From the NCBI RefSeq assembly GCF_016909175.1, contig NZ_JAFBFI010000005.1, positions 62,001-126,000 of the forward strand: a DNA stretch of 64,000 bases, given 5' to 3'. The first letter of the stretch is position 1; the number at the start of each line of letters is the position of its first letter. The position numbers and the translations under genes are program-made. Source of the DNA: Peribacillus deserti. GTDB taxonomy: Bacteria > Bacillota > Bacilli > Bacillales > DSM-1321. This document shows positions 16,349 to 25,922 of this stretch, in pieces. The notes below the pieces were generated by a model. It was not told the origin of the DNA and made no database searches. It saw nothing but the letters and a program-made list of their open reading frames with translations.

Positions 16349-17545
16349 TTGGAACAACAGGGCACAACAAAATTATGGACTTTACAGTATACGCTAATTA
16401 TAATTACAACCTTTGTATTTTTCCTCAGCCTGCAGGCTTTGCTGGGAGGTTTTCCGGCGTTTGTTGCCGGCATAACGGAGGATCCTTCAAAGGGCGGGCT
16501 TATGACCACTTCCTTTATGCTTGCCGCCATTTTCACACGGCCTTTCATCGGCATATTGATGCATAAATTGAATGTTAAAAAAACATTAATTTTCACTATG
16601 ATTTTCGTGATGGCGACCATCGCGATCAGCTTCGGCCAAGAAACCTTTTCTGTGTTGATCCTCCTCAGGATCTTTCAAGGAATTTCATTTGGCATCATTA
16701 CTACCCTTCTGGCAACGCTCGCTACTAATTTAATTCCAAATGATAAAATTGGTGAAGGGATTGGATATTTTGGAATGGCAACAAGCCTAGGGACCACTTT
16801 TGGACCTATGGTCGCTCTTACATTGGTGCATTCCTTTTCATTTAATAATCTCCTGGCTCTTACATTCGGATTAATGGTCTTTGCCATTGCAGGAAGCTTA
16901 TTTATTATAAATAAAGAAAAAGCGCCAGCCGTACTACCTGTAAAATCAGGGTCTCTATTAAATTATGCCTTTGATAAACGGGCGTTTCTTCCCTGTATTC
17001 TGGTTTGTTTGTTTTATATTACCTTTTCGGGGATTGTTAACTTTATCGACGGCCTTGGAAGTGCCAATCATTTTGGAGGCAAAGTGTCGATATTCTTCCT
17101 TATTATTGCCGGCATGATGATTTTAACACGTCCACTTTCAGGTAAAATATACGACCGGATGGGCCATAAATTCCTTATCTACCCAGCCAGCATCTCCGGA
17201 ATAATCGGTCTCTTGATATTAACGTTTACACACAGCTTCTCTCTGCTTTGCATTGCAGCCATTTTCTACGGAGTAGCCTATAGCGTCATGCAGCCAACCT
17301 TCCAGGCATGGGCTGTCAGCCGCGTTTCCCCTGAAAAAAAAGGAACCGCTAACGCCATGTCCCTAAGCTTTATGGACTTAGGGATGGCTATTGGAGCCGG
17401 TACACTTGGAAATGTTGTACACCATATAGGCTATAATGCAACATACGGATATTCCAGTATCTTAATCATCCTTCTCGGGATTATTTATCTGGCAAGCAGC
17501 TTCGTTGCTAAAGGAATCAACAAACCGTTAAACCACAGCATATAA
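16349..17545 (+). CDS. MFS transporter, likely exporter under MarR control
   Basis: A 398-residue major facilitator with about 12 hydrophobic segments. The first helix is WTLQYTLIIITTFVFFLSLQ and the loop 2-3 motif is GILMHKLNVKKTL. Its start is TTG 16349 with GAAGG upstream. The location directly behind marR suggests drug or antibiotic efflux, as for YfkF/YvmA-like Bacillus proteins; the substrate is unknown. A terminator hairpin follows. Confidence 0.88.
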   Translation: MEQQGTTKLWTLQYTLIIITTFVFFLSLQALLGGFPAFVAGITEDPSKGGLMTTSFMLAAIFTRPFIGILMHKLNVKKTLIFTMIFVMATIAISFGQETFSVLILLRIFQGISFGIITTLLATLATNLIPNDKIGEGIGYFGMATSLGTTFGPMVALTLVHSFSFNNLLALTFGLMVFAIAGSLFIINKEKAPAVLPVKSGSLLNYAFDKRAFLPCILVCLFYITFSGIVNFIDGLGSANHFGGKVSIFFLIIAGMMILTRPLSGKIYDRMGHKFLIYPASISGIIGLLILTFTHSFSLLCIAAIFYGVAYSVMQPTFQAWAVSRVSPEKKGTANAMSLSFMDLGMAIGAGTLGNVVHHIGYNATYGYSSILIILLGIIYLASSFVAKGINKPLNHSI

Positions 17546-17554
17546 TGACAGTAA

Positions 17555-17585
17555 TCAGGCTCCTTTTATAGGAGTCTTTTTTATT
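17555..17585 (+). terminator. Terminator after MFS gene
   Basis: GGCTCC and GGAGTC (one G-T pair) flank a short loop and are followed by TTTTTTATTT. Confidence 0.65.
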
Positions 17586-17779
17586 TATCACCAGAGAATC
17601 TTCACGTTTATTCCCTTCCATTTTTCCGCCATAAAAAGTAGACTGTCGCCTTTGCAGGTTTTTTTTCGTCATAAAAATTTTTTCTGCCCACCTCCTTTTC
17701 TCCTTCACTCTATTTCATTTCTGCAGACTCATCTATAATAGTGTACAAAGGCAAATATGCTGGCTTGAGGAGGCTGAAT

Positions 17780-19156
17780 ATGGAAACAGAATTAATTGCA
17801 GGTAAACCGTTAACCGAATGGGAAAATCAATACCCCTTAATCGAAGACTTAATGGTATTGAAAGAAGTATTCTGGAACAATCCAAAATACCGTTCGTTTC
17901 AAGAAGCAGCAGAGAATATTTCTTTAACTGAAAAAGATGTCATCTATGCTGAGGCAAGGCTGCTGCGTTTCGCTCCATATCTAGCAAAAGTATTTCCGGA
18001 AACGAAAAAAACAAATGGGATCATCGAATCACCTCTCGTTGGAATATCTAAGTTTCATAACACAGCTGAATCTATTTTCCGGACAAAAATAGAAGGAACT
18101 TTCATGCTGAAATGTGACAACGAACTCCCTATTTCTGGCTCAATTAAAGCCAGGGGCGGTATTTACGAGGTATTGAAGCATGCGGAAAACTTAGCATTGG
18201 AACACAAAATGCTCCGTTTTGAAGATGATTATTCTATTCTTGCAAATGAAGATTTTAAGAACTTTTATTCTCAATATTCTATTGCGGTCGGTTCGACTGG
18301 CAATCTCGGGCTTAGCATTGGAATCATCAGCGCAAAGCTTGGGTTTAAGGTGACCGTCCATATGTCAGCAGATGCGAAGCAGTGGAAAAAGGACCTGCTT
18401 CGAAGCAAAGGGGTTGTCGTTGTTGAGTATAACTCCGATTACAGCAAAGCGGTTGAAGAAGGCCGGAAACAAAGTGATAGCGATCCAAACAGCTATTTTG
18501 TCGATGATGAAAATTCTACTGCTTTGTTTTTAGGCTATGCGGTCGCTGCCCTCCGATTAAAAAAGCAGCTGGAGGAGATGAATATCCTCGTAGATCCGGA
18601 GCACCCTCTTTTCGTTTATCTTCCGTGCGGGGTCGGAGGCGGTCCAGGTGGAGTGGCCTTTGGTCTGAAGCTTCTCTTTAAAGACTCTGTTCATTGTTTC
18701 TTTGCAGAGCCGACACATTCACCCTGCATGCTTTTAGGATTGATGACAGAGCTGCATGATCAAATTTCGGTACAAGATGTTGGGATTGATAATATTACAG
18801 CTGCAGACGGGCTTGCAGTTGGACGGCCATCCGGTTTTGTAGGGAAAACATTGGAGAAGCTGCTGAGCGCGGTTTATACCGTAGAGGATTCAATGCTGTA
18901 TATGCTGTTAAATATGCTGGCAGATTCAGAGAATAGGTATGTAGAGCCTTCTGCTGCGGCCGGTTTGTACGGTCCCATCCAATTAAGTATGGAACCAGCG
19001 GGACAGGATTATATAAAAAAACATGGTCTGAAGGAACGGATGGCTGACGCGGTCCATATTTCCTGGGCTACAGGGGGCAATATGGTGCCTCGCGAAATGA
19101 TGAAAGAATACCAGGAAATCGGGAAATCACAGCTTGCAGACTTTTTAAAGGTCTAG
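17780..19156 (+). CDS. dsdA: D-serine dehydratase (D-serine ammonia-lyase)
   Basis: Pyridoxal-phosphate enzyme that converts D-serine to pyruvate and ammonia, allowing detoxification or use of D-serine. The 458-residue sequence has the fold II PLP signature with the Schiff-base lysine in [12 protein letters not shown], the phosphate/cofactor stretch [13 protein letters not shown], the glycine-rich [16 protein letters not shown] and a terminal [11 protein letters not shown] motif, all typical of DsdA. ATG 17780 is set by GAGGAGG. TATAAT at 17734-17739 may be its -10 box. No dsdC/dsdX neighbour is present. Confidence 0.93.
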   Translation: METELIAGKPLTEWENQYPLIEDLMVLKEVFWNNPKYRSFQEAAENISLTEKDVIYAEARLLRFAPYLAKVFPETKKTNGIIESPLVGISKFHNTAESIFRTKIEGTFMLKCDNELPISGSIKARGGIYEVLKHAENLALEHKMLRFEDDYSILANEDFKNFYSQYSIAVGSTGNLGLSIGIISAKLGFKVTVHMSADAKQWKKDLLRSKGVVVVEYNSDYSKAVEEGRKQSDSDPNSYFVDDENSTALFLGYAVAALRLKKQLEEMNILVDPEHPLFVYLPCGVGGGPGGVAFGLKLLFKDSVHCFFAEPTHSPCMLLGLMTELHDQISVQDVGIDNITAADGLAVGRPSGFVGKTLEKLLSAVYTVEDSMLYMLLNMLADSENRYVEPSAAAGLYGPIQLSMEPAGQDYIKKHGLKERMADAVHISWATGGNMVPREMMKEYQEIGKSQLADFLKV

Positions 19157-19240
19157 GTCACCTGGGATAAGCTGATAATATAGAATAAGATTGGGTACAT
19201 AAAGGTATGGATACCTATACTTTTTGCAGGGGATGAAATA

Positions 19241-19816
19241 ATGACGATTGCAGGAATCATACTGGCAGGCGGCAAGTCTTCACGATTTGGAAAGCCAAAG
19301 ATGTTTGAAACGTACAAAGGGAAATACTTTTACGAATATAGCGTTGATGCATGTAAGGAAAATTCCCTTTCCCCCCTAGTCATCGCTACCAATCAGAATT
19401 TAATCCCGGATTTCAAACGGGATGATGAAGTGGAATTTATTATAGAAAAAGAAACTGAAATCCATCTGGGACCTTTATTTGCCATGTACCATGCGATGAA
19501 CAGCATCGAGGCGGATTGGTACTTTATATTATCCTGTGACATCCCTTTTGTCACTTCTGATTTTGTAAGCTATATGATCAGCCTGGCTGAAGGGAGCAGC
19601 TATGATGCCATTGTTCCCATTCAGGCAGAGAAAATCCATCCGCTTCTCGCTCTTTACCATCGCAGGAGTTTACCGAAAATGCAGCAGATTTTGTCCCAGG
19701 ATATAAAGAAAATCCGTGTTTTTTTAGATGAGATTGATGTGCTTAAGGTTCCTTTTCCAGAAGATAATGTTGTGTTTGTAAATATAAATCGTCAGGAAGA
19801 TATGCTTCATTTGTGA
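19241..19816 (+). CDS. mobA: Molybdenum cofactor guanylyltransferase
   Basis: Transfers GMP from GTP to molybdopterin to make the guanine-dinucleotide cofactor used by formate dehydrogenases. The 191-residue protein shows the nucleotidyltransferase signature GIILAGGKSSRFGKPK (residues 5-20), HLGPLFAMYHAM and the metal-binding SCDIPF motif. AGGGGATG precedes the ATG. It lies some 6 kb from a formate dehydrogenase gene that needs this cofactor, with an Fe-S carrier between, so a functional link is likely. Confidence 0.92.
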   Translation: MTIAGIILAGGKSSRFGKPKMFETYKGKYFYEYSVDACKENSLSPLVIATNQNLIPDFKRDDEVEFIIEKETEIHLGPLFAMYHAMNSIEADWYFILSCDIPFVTSDFVSYMISLAEGSSYDAIVPIQAEKIHPLLALYHRRSLPKMQQILSQDIKKIRVFLDEIDVLKVPFPEDNVVFVNINRQEDMLHL

Positions 19817-19950
19817 TTGTGTTATTATCTCTTTTCTGACTCTGTGCCTGGCTCTAATATGAAAGACTTGAAGGACCGCTGGATCTTTTAAGTCTTTTTT
19901 TTATAAAAATGGACCATACTGAGGATAAAAACATAAGAGGATGTTGTAAA

Positions 19951-21006
19951 ATGCTGACACAGGATCAAGTGATGCAGGCTTTAAACGATGTGCAGGATCC
20001 AGAGCTTCATAAAAGCCTTATTGAGCTAAATATGATTAAAAGTGTAAAAATAGAAAATTCAGATGTGCAGCTTGAGGTTGTGTTAACCATTCAGGGTTGT
20101 CCTTTAAAAGCGAAGATTAAAGATGAAGTTGAAACTGCTCTTCGAGGTATTGGTGCTGTAAATGTGGATGTAATCTTCGGGGCCATGAGTCCCGAAGAAA
20201 GAGCTTCGCTGACTCAAGTTCTGAAGAAGAACTCTACAACGGAAAGCGGGATGCCGTCGCTGCTCCGCCCTGATTCCGGGGTACGCTTTATTGCGGTAAC
20301 AAGCGGGAAAGGCGGTGTTGGGAAGTCGACTGTTACGATCAACCTGGCTGCTGCGCTTGCCCGCATGGGGAAAAAGGTTGGAATTTTGGATGCGGATATT
20401 TATGGATTCAGCATCCCGTCCATGATGCAGATAGATGAAAAACCGACCATGATTGACAAAACCGTTATACCGGTTGTCAGTCATGACGTGAAAGTAATGA
20501 GCATGGGCTTTTTTGCAGAGGATAATAACCCCGTTATGTGGCGGGGGCCGATGCTGAATAAATGGATCCAGAACTTCCTTGCCAATACCCATTGGGGTGA
20601 ACTGGATTATCTGCTTCTCGATCTGCCGCCTGGAACCGGTGATGTGGCAATTGATGTGGCTGCTATGATTCCGCAGGCAAAAGAAGTAATTGTGACTACT
20701 CCTCATAATGTAGCTTCACATGTTGCCTCAAGAGCAGGTGTCATGGCAAGGCATACGAAACATGACATATTAGGCGTAATCGAAAATATGGCATATTACG
20801 AAGAAAGCGATGGCTCACGCAACTACCTGTTTGGAAGAGGCGGCGGTGAACGCCTGGCTGCCGGGCTTAAAACAAATGTAATCGCACGAGTACCCTTTGC
20901 AAGTCCTGAGCAATCATCAGGCTCTTCCGTATATGACGAGGATTCTCTGGTAGGAGAGCTTTTCCGGTCACTGGCAGAAGATGTGTTATATAAATATGCA
21001 CAATAA
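19951..21006 (+). CDS. Mrp/NBP35 family Fe-S cluster carrier ATPase
   Basis: A 351-residue protein with an N-terminal MIP18/DUF59 domain (residues 1-90, LNDVQDPELHKSL and the Cys in TIQGCPLK) and a P-loop ATPase of the ParA/MinD group with the Walker A GKGGVGKST (near 117), DADIYGFSIP and LLLDLPPGTGD. Mrp proteins bind and transfer Fe-S clusters. In Bacillus this family includes SalA, but gene context here (mobA, formate dehydrogenase) differs from the salA locus. ATG 19951 is chosen because AGAGG lies 10 nt before it; an earlier ATG at 19909 has no site. The usual C-terminal CxxC is not evident. Confidence 0.88.
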   Translation: MLTQDQVMQALNDVQDPELHKSLIELNMIKSVKIENSDVQLEVVLTIQGCPLKAKIKDEVETALRGIGAVNVDVIFGAMSPEERASLTQVLKKNSTTESGMPSLLRPDSGVRFIAVTSGKGGVGKSTVTINLAAALARMGKKVGILDADIYGFSIPSMMQIDEKPTMIDKTVIPVVSHDVKVMSMGFFAEDNNPVMWRGPMLNKWIQNFLANTHWGELDYLLLDLPPGTGDVAIDVAAMIPQAKEVIVTTPHNVASHVASRAGVMARHTKHDILGVIENMAYYEESDGSRNYLFGRGGGERLAAGLKTNVIARVPFASPEQSSGSSVYDEDSLVGELFRSLAEDVLYKYAQ

Positions 21007-21012
21007 AGAGCA

Positions 21013-21043
21013 GGGCGATATAGATTTTTATATCGTCTTTTTT
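21013..21043 (+). terminator. Terminator after mrp
   Basis: Arms GCGATATA and TATATCGT are followed by CTTTTTTAAT. Confidence 0.75.
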
Positions 21044-21054
21044 AATATGAACAT

Positions 21055-21216
21055 AAGCATAAAACCGGTAAGGTAAGCTTAGTACCCTTAGATAAGCATT
21101 AGTCAATAAACCAAAGCATAGCTAAGCATAAACATTAAAATCTTAAGCATAAAAAGCAAAAAGTTAAGCGTAAATTGTAAAAAGTTAAGCATAAAATTCA
21201 AAAACTTAAGCATAAA
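21055..21216. repeat. Phased word array, TTAAGCATAAA about every 21 bp (9 copies)
   Basis: AAGC occurs at 21055, 21075, 21094, 21114, 21124, 21145, 21166, 21187 and 21208. Spacings are 20, 19, 20, 10, 21, 21, 21 and 21 bp, so the one irregular step equals one helical turn. The core word is the same as in the array at 12433. It begins just past the mrp terminator. Confidence 0.9.
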
Positions 21217-21277
21217 CAATAAAACGACTTGTTATTTTACTGTTAAGTTTCTTCGCCTGATGCCAGAGGAAGGCTGT

Positions 21278-21435
21278 ATGTGGCTAAATGGAGTTTTTAT
21301 GTGGTCAAACTGCAATTTTATGTGGCTAAAACACTTTTTTATGTGGCTATCTCGCGGCTTTATGTGGCTGAATCTCAGCTATAAATAAGTACTCGCTCTC
21401 ACTGCCTGTGTTGTTGACTCGCCAATTCATGTGGC
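21278..21435. repeat. Phased word array, TTATGTGGCTAAA every 21 bp (5 copies plus one)
   Basis: ATGTGG begins at 21278, 21299, 21320, 21341 and 21362, four exact 21-bp steps, with a further ATGTGGCT at 21429. It lies 70 bp beyond the AAGCATAA array in the same convergent intergenic region (21007-21579), and no gene is seen there. Confidence 0.9.
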
Positions 21436-21540
21436 TCCCTCGCTCCTCAATGGCACCCGCCCATTTACCGTTCCAATTTTCAATCCCTATGCAGCCAAAC
21501 TGGCAGCTGGTCTAATTTTATATGTCCACCGGCTATAAAA

Positions 21541-21568
21541 AAAGGGAATCCAACAACGGATTCCCTTT
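21541..21568 (-). terminator. Terminator of the formate dehydrogenase operon
   Basis: A perfect 11-bp stem AAAGGGAATCC/GGATTCCCTTT is followed on the minus strand by a T run. Confidence 0.88.
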
Positions 21569-21579
21569 TCTCACGGCTT

Positions 21580-21711
21580 TTAAATGTCAAAATAGTTAAC
21601 ACTTCTGTCGTTCTGGCAGTTTTCACAAACATGCAGAATTCTGGTTCTTTCAGATTCTGTATCTTCTATTTCCATTTCCTGCTCGCTGCCGCATAATTCA
21701 CAAATACGCAT
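21580..21711 (-). CDS. 43-residue zinc-ribbon-like protein
   Basis: A tiny protein with two CxxC pairs, CELC near residue 4 and CENC near 33, as in a zinc ribbon, separated by an acidic stretch (EQEMEIEDTESERT). The start is ATG 21711 behind AAGGGAGG. It is the last gene of the leftward formate dehydrogenase operon and is followed by a strong terminator, which supports it as real. Function is unknown; a metal or Fe-S role in dehydrogenase maturation is a guess from context. Confidence 0.75.
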   Translation of the reverse strand: MRICELCGSEQEMEIEDTESERTRILHVCENCQNDRSVNYFDI

Positions 21712-21727
21712 ATATCTTCCTCCCTTT

Positions 21728-21961
21728 TTAATGAGGTAAGTCCTGGTTATCCGTTTTGATGTCATATCCTGAGTCCCTTATTGCCTGCTGAAAGTCCTGG
21801 ATGGAAGCGGCATTTTTATCATAGCCGATTCTTGCTTCTCCGCTTTCTTGATTTACATCAGCACGGAGAATGCCCCAAACACCGTTTAAGGCATGAACAA
21901 TTTCGTCGGTGTCTTTTTGAGAAAGGGGTCCATGTATTTTAATAACACTTTGCTCTTCCAT
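21728..21961 (-). CDS. HMA-fold protein lacking the CxxC metal motif
   Basis: A 77-residue protein whose pattern (IKIHGPLSQKDTDEIVHALNG, then LRADVNQESGEARIGYD, then AIRDSGYDI) follows the beta-alpha-beta-beta-alpha-beta fold of heavy-metal-associated domains. The usual MxCxxC is replaced by IHGPLSQ, so it may not bind copper. ATG 21961 has AAGGAGG in front. It is encoded between the DUF1641 gene and the zinc-ribbon gene in the formate dehydrogenase operon. Function unknown. Confidence 0.8.
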   Translation of the reverse strand: MEEQSVIKIHGPLSQKDTDEIVHALNGVWGILRADVNQESGEARIGYDKNAASIQDFQQAIRDSGYDIKTDNQDLPH

Positions 21962-21977
21962 TTCGCTTTCCTCCTTC

Positions 21978-22478
21978 TTAATGCAGTTCCTGTGAGGGAT
22001 GCTGTGTAAATGATTCACCCATGCCATGAAGGAATTCAACCATGGTTGTCATCGCTGCTTTGATTTCAGGATCTCTCATGCTTTTCCCTAATTTCCATAA
22101 GCTGTGTTGTTCTTGATTTTTAATACTTTCTCCCATGCGATCGAGACCCTTTGTAACACCGCCCATTATAGCCTGCAGCTGTTCCGGCTTTAGAGTGCCC
22201 ATGAAATTAAACAGGTAAATGGCATTTTTAATCGTGTTATGCATGCCCGGCTGGTTAATTTGCTGCATTGCTATGACACCCACGTCTGTACGATTCTCCA
22301 TAATAGCATGAAGGGCATCCAGAATTCCTATTTCCCGCAGATTCTTTAAGATGGCTAGTGCAGATAGAATTCCTTCTTTGTTATCAGCAAGGGCTTTTAA
22401 TATCTCCCCAATGGCCTGGGCCTGTTCTTCCATTGGATTAGGAATTTGCTTATTAATTTGCCTGATTGCTTTCGCCAA
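21978..22478 (-). CDS. DUF1641 protein, YrhD-like
   Basis: A 166-residue alpha-helical protein of the DUF1641 family, found next to YrhE-type formate dehydrogenases in Bacillus and thought to be an accessory factor or subunit. Recognisable parts are EILKALADNKEGILSALAIL and the conserved glycine-rich GTLKPEQLQAIMGGVTKGLDRM. TTG 22478 is chosen because GGAGGGG lies 6 nt upstream; ATG 22493 is also in frame. Either way the start overlaps the end of the formate dehydrogenase gene, so the two are probably translated together. Confidence 0.85.
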   Translation of the reverse strand: MAKAIRQINKQIPNPMEEQAQAIGEILKALADNKEGILSALAILKNLREIGILDALHAIMENRTDVGVIAMQQINQPGMHNTIKNAIYLFNFMGTLKPEQLQAIMGGVTKGLDRMGESIKNQEQHSLWKLGKSMRDPEIKAAMTTMVEFLHGMGESFTQHPSQELH

Positions 22479-25434
22479 GTGCTTCCCCTCCATTTCCGAA
22501 TAAATCTTCTATCGCCTGAAAGTCTGGGCGCTGCCATTTTTCCTCAACCCGCACGCTTATCTGCGGCACCCTGTTTCCGAACCGGTGGTTGTGCTTAGGC
22601 AATGGCGGTTCACCTGTCGCTTCTAAAATCTCCATTTTCACACCGATTTCCTTGTATGCTGGAGTATGTGTCACTAGATCATGGTAACTGCTTGTTAAGT
22701 AATTGACTGCTTCGTCGTCTTCAAAACTGTTCATCGTCAGATAAATTTCCTTGCCTTTAACCCGGTCCGTAACAAGCGTCCTTACTTTAACTTGTCCATA
22801 TGGTGAAGTTAATCTAACTAATGTACCGTCAGTGAGATTTCGTTCATCGGCTAGTTCGAGAGAAACCTCCAGCCAAGTGCCAGGTACCTTATGAGTAAGA
22901 CCTTCTGACCGGTATGTCATATTTCCTTCATGGAAGTGCTCAAGCAGTCGTCCATTGTTTAAATGAAGATCATATTCCTCTCCTGCCATATAAGGAGGCG
23001 TCCAGTCAACCGCGAACAGCCGGGCCTTTCCATCTGCAAATGCAAATTTATCTTCATATAGAAGCGGTGTATCTGTTCCATCTTTATGAACCGGCCAAAC
23101 CTGGCTGTTAAAGCCTTCAAGACGGTCATAGCTCACACCTGCAAAAATAACAGCAAGACTGGCTGCTTCATCCATAATTTCACTTGGGTGTGAGTAATTC
23201 CAATCAGCACCCATCCGGTTCGCTACTTCCTGGAAGATCTCCCAATCCGGCTTCGAATCGCCTAGCGGGTCAAACACCTTATAGAATCTTTGAATCCGCC
23301 TTTCTGTATTTACAAATGTGCCGTCTTTTTCAAGTGAAGGTGCTGCCGGTAAAACTACATCGGCAAATTGTGCCGTTTTCGAGAAGAAAATATCCTGTAC
23401 GACAAAGAAGTCTAGTTTTTCAAAACAGCTCTGAACATGGTTCGAGTTTGCATCCACTAGCCCCATTTCTTCTCCGAATAGATACAGCGACTTTAGTTTT
23501 CCTTTGTGGATGGCCTCTACCATGTGGTGGTTGTCCATTCCAGGGTCCTTAGGAATTTCAACGCCCCATGCTTTTTCATACTTTTCTCTGATCTCCGAAT
23601 TTCCTACAGGCTCATAACCGGGGAACCAGGAAGGCATTGTACCGAAATCACAAGCACCCTGTACGTTGTTATGGCCTCTAAGCGGGTATGCACCTGTTCC
23701 AGGACGGCCATAATTTCCAGTGATCAGCAATAAATTGGAAATCGCTGTGCTGGCATCCGTAGCCCCGGAATGCTGCGTAATTCCCATAGCCCAGAGGATA
23801 CAAACTGAATTAGCTTCATGAATCATGGTAGCTGCTTTAATTAAGTCCCCCTGCGATAGCCCGGTCATTTCTTCCGCGTATTCTAATGTGAATTTATCTA
23901 AAGTTTTTATATAACCTTCTACATTGCTCACCCGTTTGGCCAAAAACTCTTTATCATGCCAATCTTGATCGATAATGTATTTTGTCACGGCAGAAAGCCA
24001 GATTAAATCTGAGCTTGGCTTAGGATGCATGAGGAAATCTGCACGCTGTGCCAGTTCATGTTCTCTAATATCAGCCACGATTAATTTCTGCCCATACAAC
24101 TTATGAGCCCGTTTTACACGCGTTGCAAGAACAGGATGTGATTCTGCTGGATTCGCCCCAATTACAAAAACTAAATCTGCTGTTTCAATATCCTGCATGG
24201 TCCCTGAATCTCCGCCAAGGCCAACAGTACGCAGCAGACCAGCAGTAGCCGGAGATTGACAGTATCTTGAGCAATTGTCAATATTATTTGTTCCAATAAC
24301 AGCACGTGCGAATTTTTGCGCCAAAAAGTTTTCTTCATTCGAGCATTTAGAAGAAGCAATTACTCCAATTGACTCTGGGCCATGCTCTTCCTTAATTTCG
24401 GTAAGCTTGCTTGCAATGAGATCTAACGCTTCATCCCAAGTTGCTTCTTCGAAAGCCCCGTTTTTACGGATTAAAGGTTTGGTTAAGCGCTGGTCACTAT
24501 TAACGAAATCCCAGCCCCATTTTCCTTTTACACACGTAGATATGCCATTAACTGGAGCCTCGTGGGTCGGCTCAATTTTTAATATCTGCCGGTCCTTTGT
24601 CCATACTTCAAAGCTGCACCCTACACCGCAATATGTACAAACCGTTTTAGTCCGTTCAATCCTTGCTTGCCTCATTGCAGCTTCCACTTCTGATATCGCA
24701 AAAATTTGTTTATAGCCTGGTTCCACTTCTTTAATTAAATCCACCATCGGCTCTAAGATTGGGGGCGGAAGCTTTGTAAGGAATCCGGCTTCACCGAGCA
24801 TAGATTTTTCCATTAAGGCATTACATGGGCACACATTTACACAATGCCCGCAGGATACACATGACGATTCATCAATTGGAACATCATTATCCCAGATAAC
24901 CCTTGGTCTTTCCCTGCTCCAGTCGATGGTTAAGGTTTCATTGACCTGTAAATCCTGACATGCCTCAACACATCGGCCACACAATATACATTGATCCGGT
25001 TCATACCTATAGAAAGGATGCGAATTATCCGGCGGGTAAGGTTTTTCTCTAAATTCATATTTCTGATGCTCAATCTCTAAGTATTCAGCTGTATTATGGA
25101 CGGTACAATTGCCGTTATTATTATCACAAACTGTACAATATAGTTCATGATTTTCAAGGATTCTCGACATCGCTTCATATTGAGCGTCCTTAACAGGCTT
25201 TGATAATGTATCAACCGTCATACCTGCAACCGCCTTAGTCGAGCATGCACGCACCAATTCGCCTCCTGCCTGTACAAAACATGTGTCACAGGTTTGAATC
25301 GTTCCGAGGTTCGGGTGATAACAAATGCTTGGAATATACAAGTCATGACTTTGGGCGACTTGTAATATCGTTTGACCTGGCTGTGCTGTTAATTCTTTTT
25401 CGTTGATGCGGATGGAAAAAGAATGTTCAGACAT
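22453..25434 (-). CDS. Formate dehydrogenase alpha subunit, YrhE-like molybdoenzyme
   Basis: A 993-residue soluble-type formate dehydrogenase that oxidises formate to CO2. Domains in order: N-terminal 2Fe-2S ferredoxin (CYHPNLGTIQTCDTC), a His-Cys cluster region (CTVCDNNNGNCTVH), two 4Fe-4S motifs (CILCGRCVEAC and CVSCGHCVNVC), the molybdopterin domain 4Fe-4S (CTYCGVGCSFEV), catalytic Cys392 in CSRYCQSPATAGL, and a C-terminal dinucleotide-binding domain. The catalytic residue is Cys rather than selenocysteine. There is no twin-arginine signal. AGGAGG precedes the start. It is divergent from a small winged-helix-like gene. Confidence 0.93.
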   Translation of the reverse strand: MSEHSFSIRINEKELTAQPGQTILQVAQSHDLYIPSICYHPNLGTIQTCDTCFVQAGGELVRACSTKAVAGMTVDTLSKPVKDAQYEAMSRILENHELYCTVCDNNNGNCTVHNTAEYLEIEHQKYEFREKPYPPDNSHPFYRYEPDQCILCGRCVEACQDLQVNETLTIDWSRERPRVIWDNDVPIDESSCVSCGHCVNVCPCNALMEKSMLGEAGFLTKLPPPILEPMVDLIKEVEPGYKQIFAISEVEAAMRQARIERTKTVCTYCGVGCSFEVWTKDRQILKIEPTHEAPVNGISTCVKGKWGWDFVNSDQRLTKPLIRKNGAFEEATWDEALDLIASKLTEIKEEHGPESIGVIASSKCSNEENFLAQKFARAVIGTNNIDNCSRYCQSPATAGLLRTVGLGGDSGTMQDIETADLVFVIGANPAESHPVLATRVKRAHKLYGQKLIVADIREHELAQRADFLMHPKPSSDLIWLSAVTKYIIDQDWHDKEFLAKRVSNVEGYIKTLDKFTLEYAEEMTGLSQGDLIKAATMIHEANSVCILWAMGITQHSGATDASTAISNLLLITGNYGRPGTGAYPLRGHNNVQGACDFGTMPSWFPGYEPVGNSEIREKYEKAWGVEIPKDPGMDNHHMVEAIHKGKLKSLYLFGEEMGLVDANSNHVQSCFEKLDFFVVQDIFFSKTAQFADVVLPAAPSLEKDGTFVNTERRIQRFYKVFDPLGDSKPDWEIFQEVANRMGADWNYSHPSEIMDEAASLAVIFAGVSYDRLEGFNSQVWPVHKDGTDTPLLYEDKFAFADGKARLFAVDWTPPYMAGEEYDLHLNNGRLLEHFHEGNMTYRSEGLTHKVPGTWLEVSLELADERNLTDGTLVRLTSPYGQVKVRTLVTDRVKGKEIYLTMNSFEDDEAVNYLTSSYHDLVTHTPAYKEIGVKMEILEATGEPPLPKHNHRFGNRVPQISVRVEEKWQRPDFQAIEDLFGNGGEALGESNQAN

Positions 25435-25703
25435 GTGATTTCCTCCTATCTTGCTGCCATTAGACTTAATTTTCAGTAATTAAGCCATGCATCAGCTAAA
25501 TGCTGTTGATTTACCCTAGTATTCCCAAAATGGATATGAATAAAATAAAATATTTTAGCAGCCCTTAAAATTATTCACTAATCTCTGTGTATCAATCCTT
25601 TCCTTTTTGGCAAATTTATAGGAGATAATACCCTTAGGGCGGAGTTCGAATAAATCTGCCCATTATATAAAGAATTCAATAAGAAGGCAGGAGAACCGAA
25701 GCT

Positions 25704-25922
25704 ATGGAAAAAGAAATACTCTTACAGCTAATTCAATCTATGATTATGTCCTCGTCAAAGAAGCCAAAATACATGAGCATCTCCACAGTGAAAGTTGCCG
25801 ATCTCTTAGAAAGATCAATTACCGAAATTGAACAGGGACTGGGAGAACTAGTACAAGAAGGACGCCTGCGAACATCAACATTAGAACAGCCGCCGCACAA
25901 CACCATTTACATGCTTCCATAA
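25704..25922 (+). CDS. Small hypothetical protein, winged-helix-like
   Basis: A 72-residue protein, divergent from the formate dehydrogenase operon. The pattern STVKVADLLERSITEIEQGLGELVQEGRLRTSTL looks like a helix-turn-helix followed by a wing, so a DNA-binding role is possible, but I do not recognise the family. GCAGGAG stands 10 nt before the ATG. It could regulate the neighbouring operon (inference only). Confidence 0.65.
   Translation: MEKEILLQLIQSMIMSSSKKPKYMSISTVKVADLLERSITEIEQGLGELVQEGRLRTSTLEQPPHNTIYMLP

Noticed and set aside
19190-19240. Moco riboswitch before mobA
   Set aside because: Only a short GGTATGGATACC hairpin is present; the long multi-stem Moco RNA structure does not fit in the 84-bp gap.
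21278-21435. Coding repeats (7-codon period from the 21-bp step)
   Set aside because: The arrays also use 20-bp steps that break any frame, stops occur in the frames, and no ribosome site precedes them.
24250-24270. Selenocysteine in formate dehydrogenase
   Set aside because: The catalytic codon is TGT (Cys392), not TGA, and no SECIS-like hairpin is needed.
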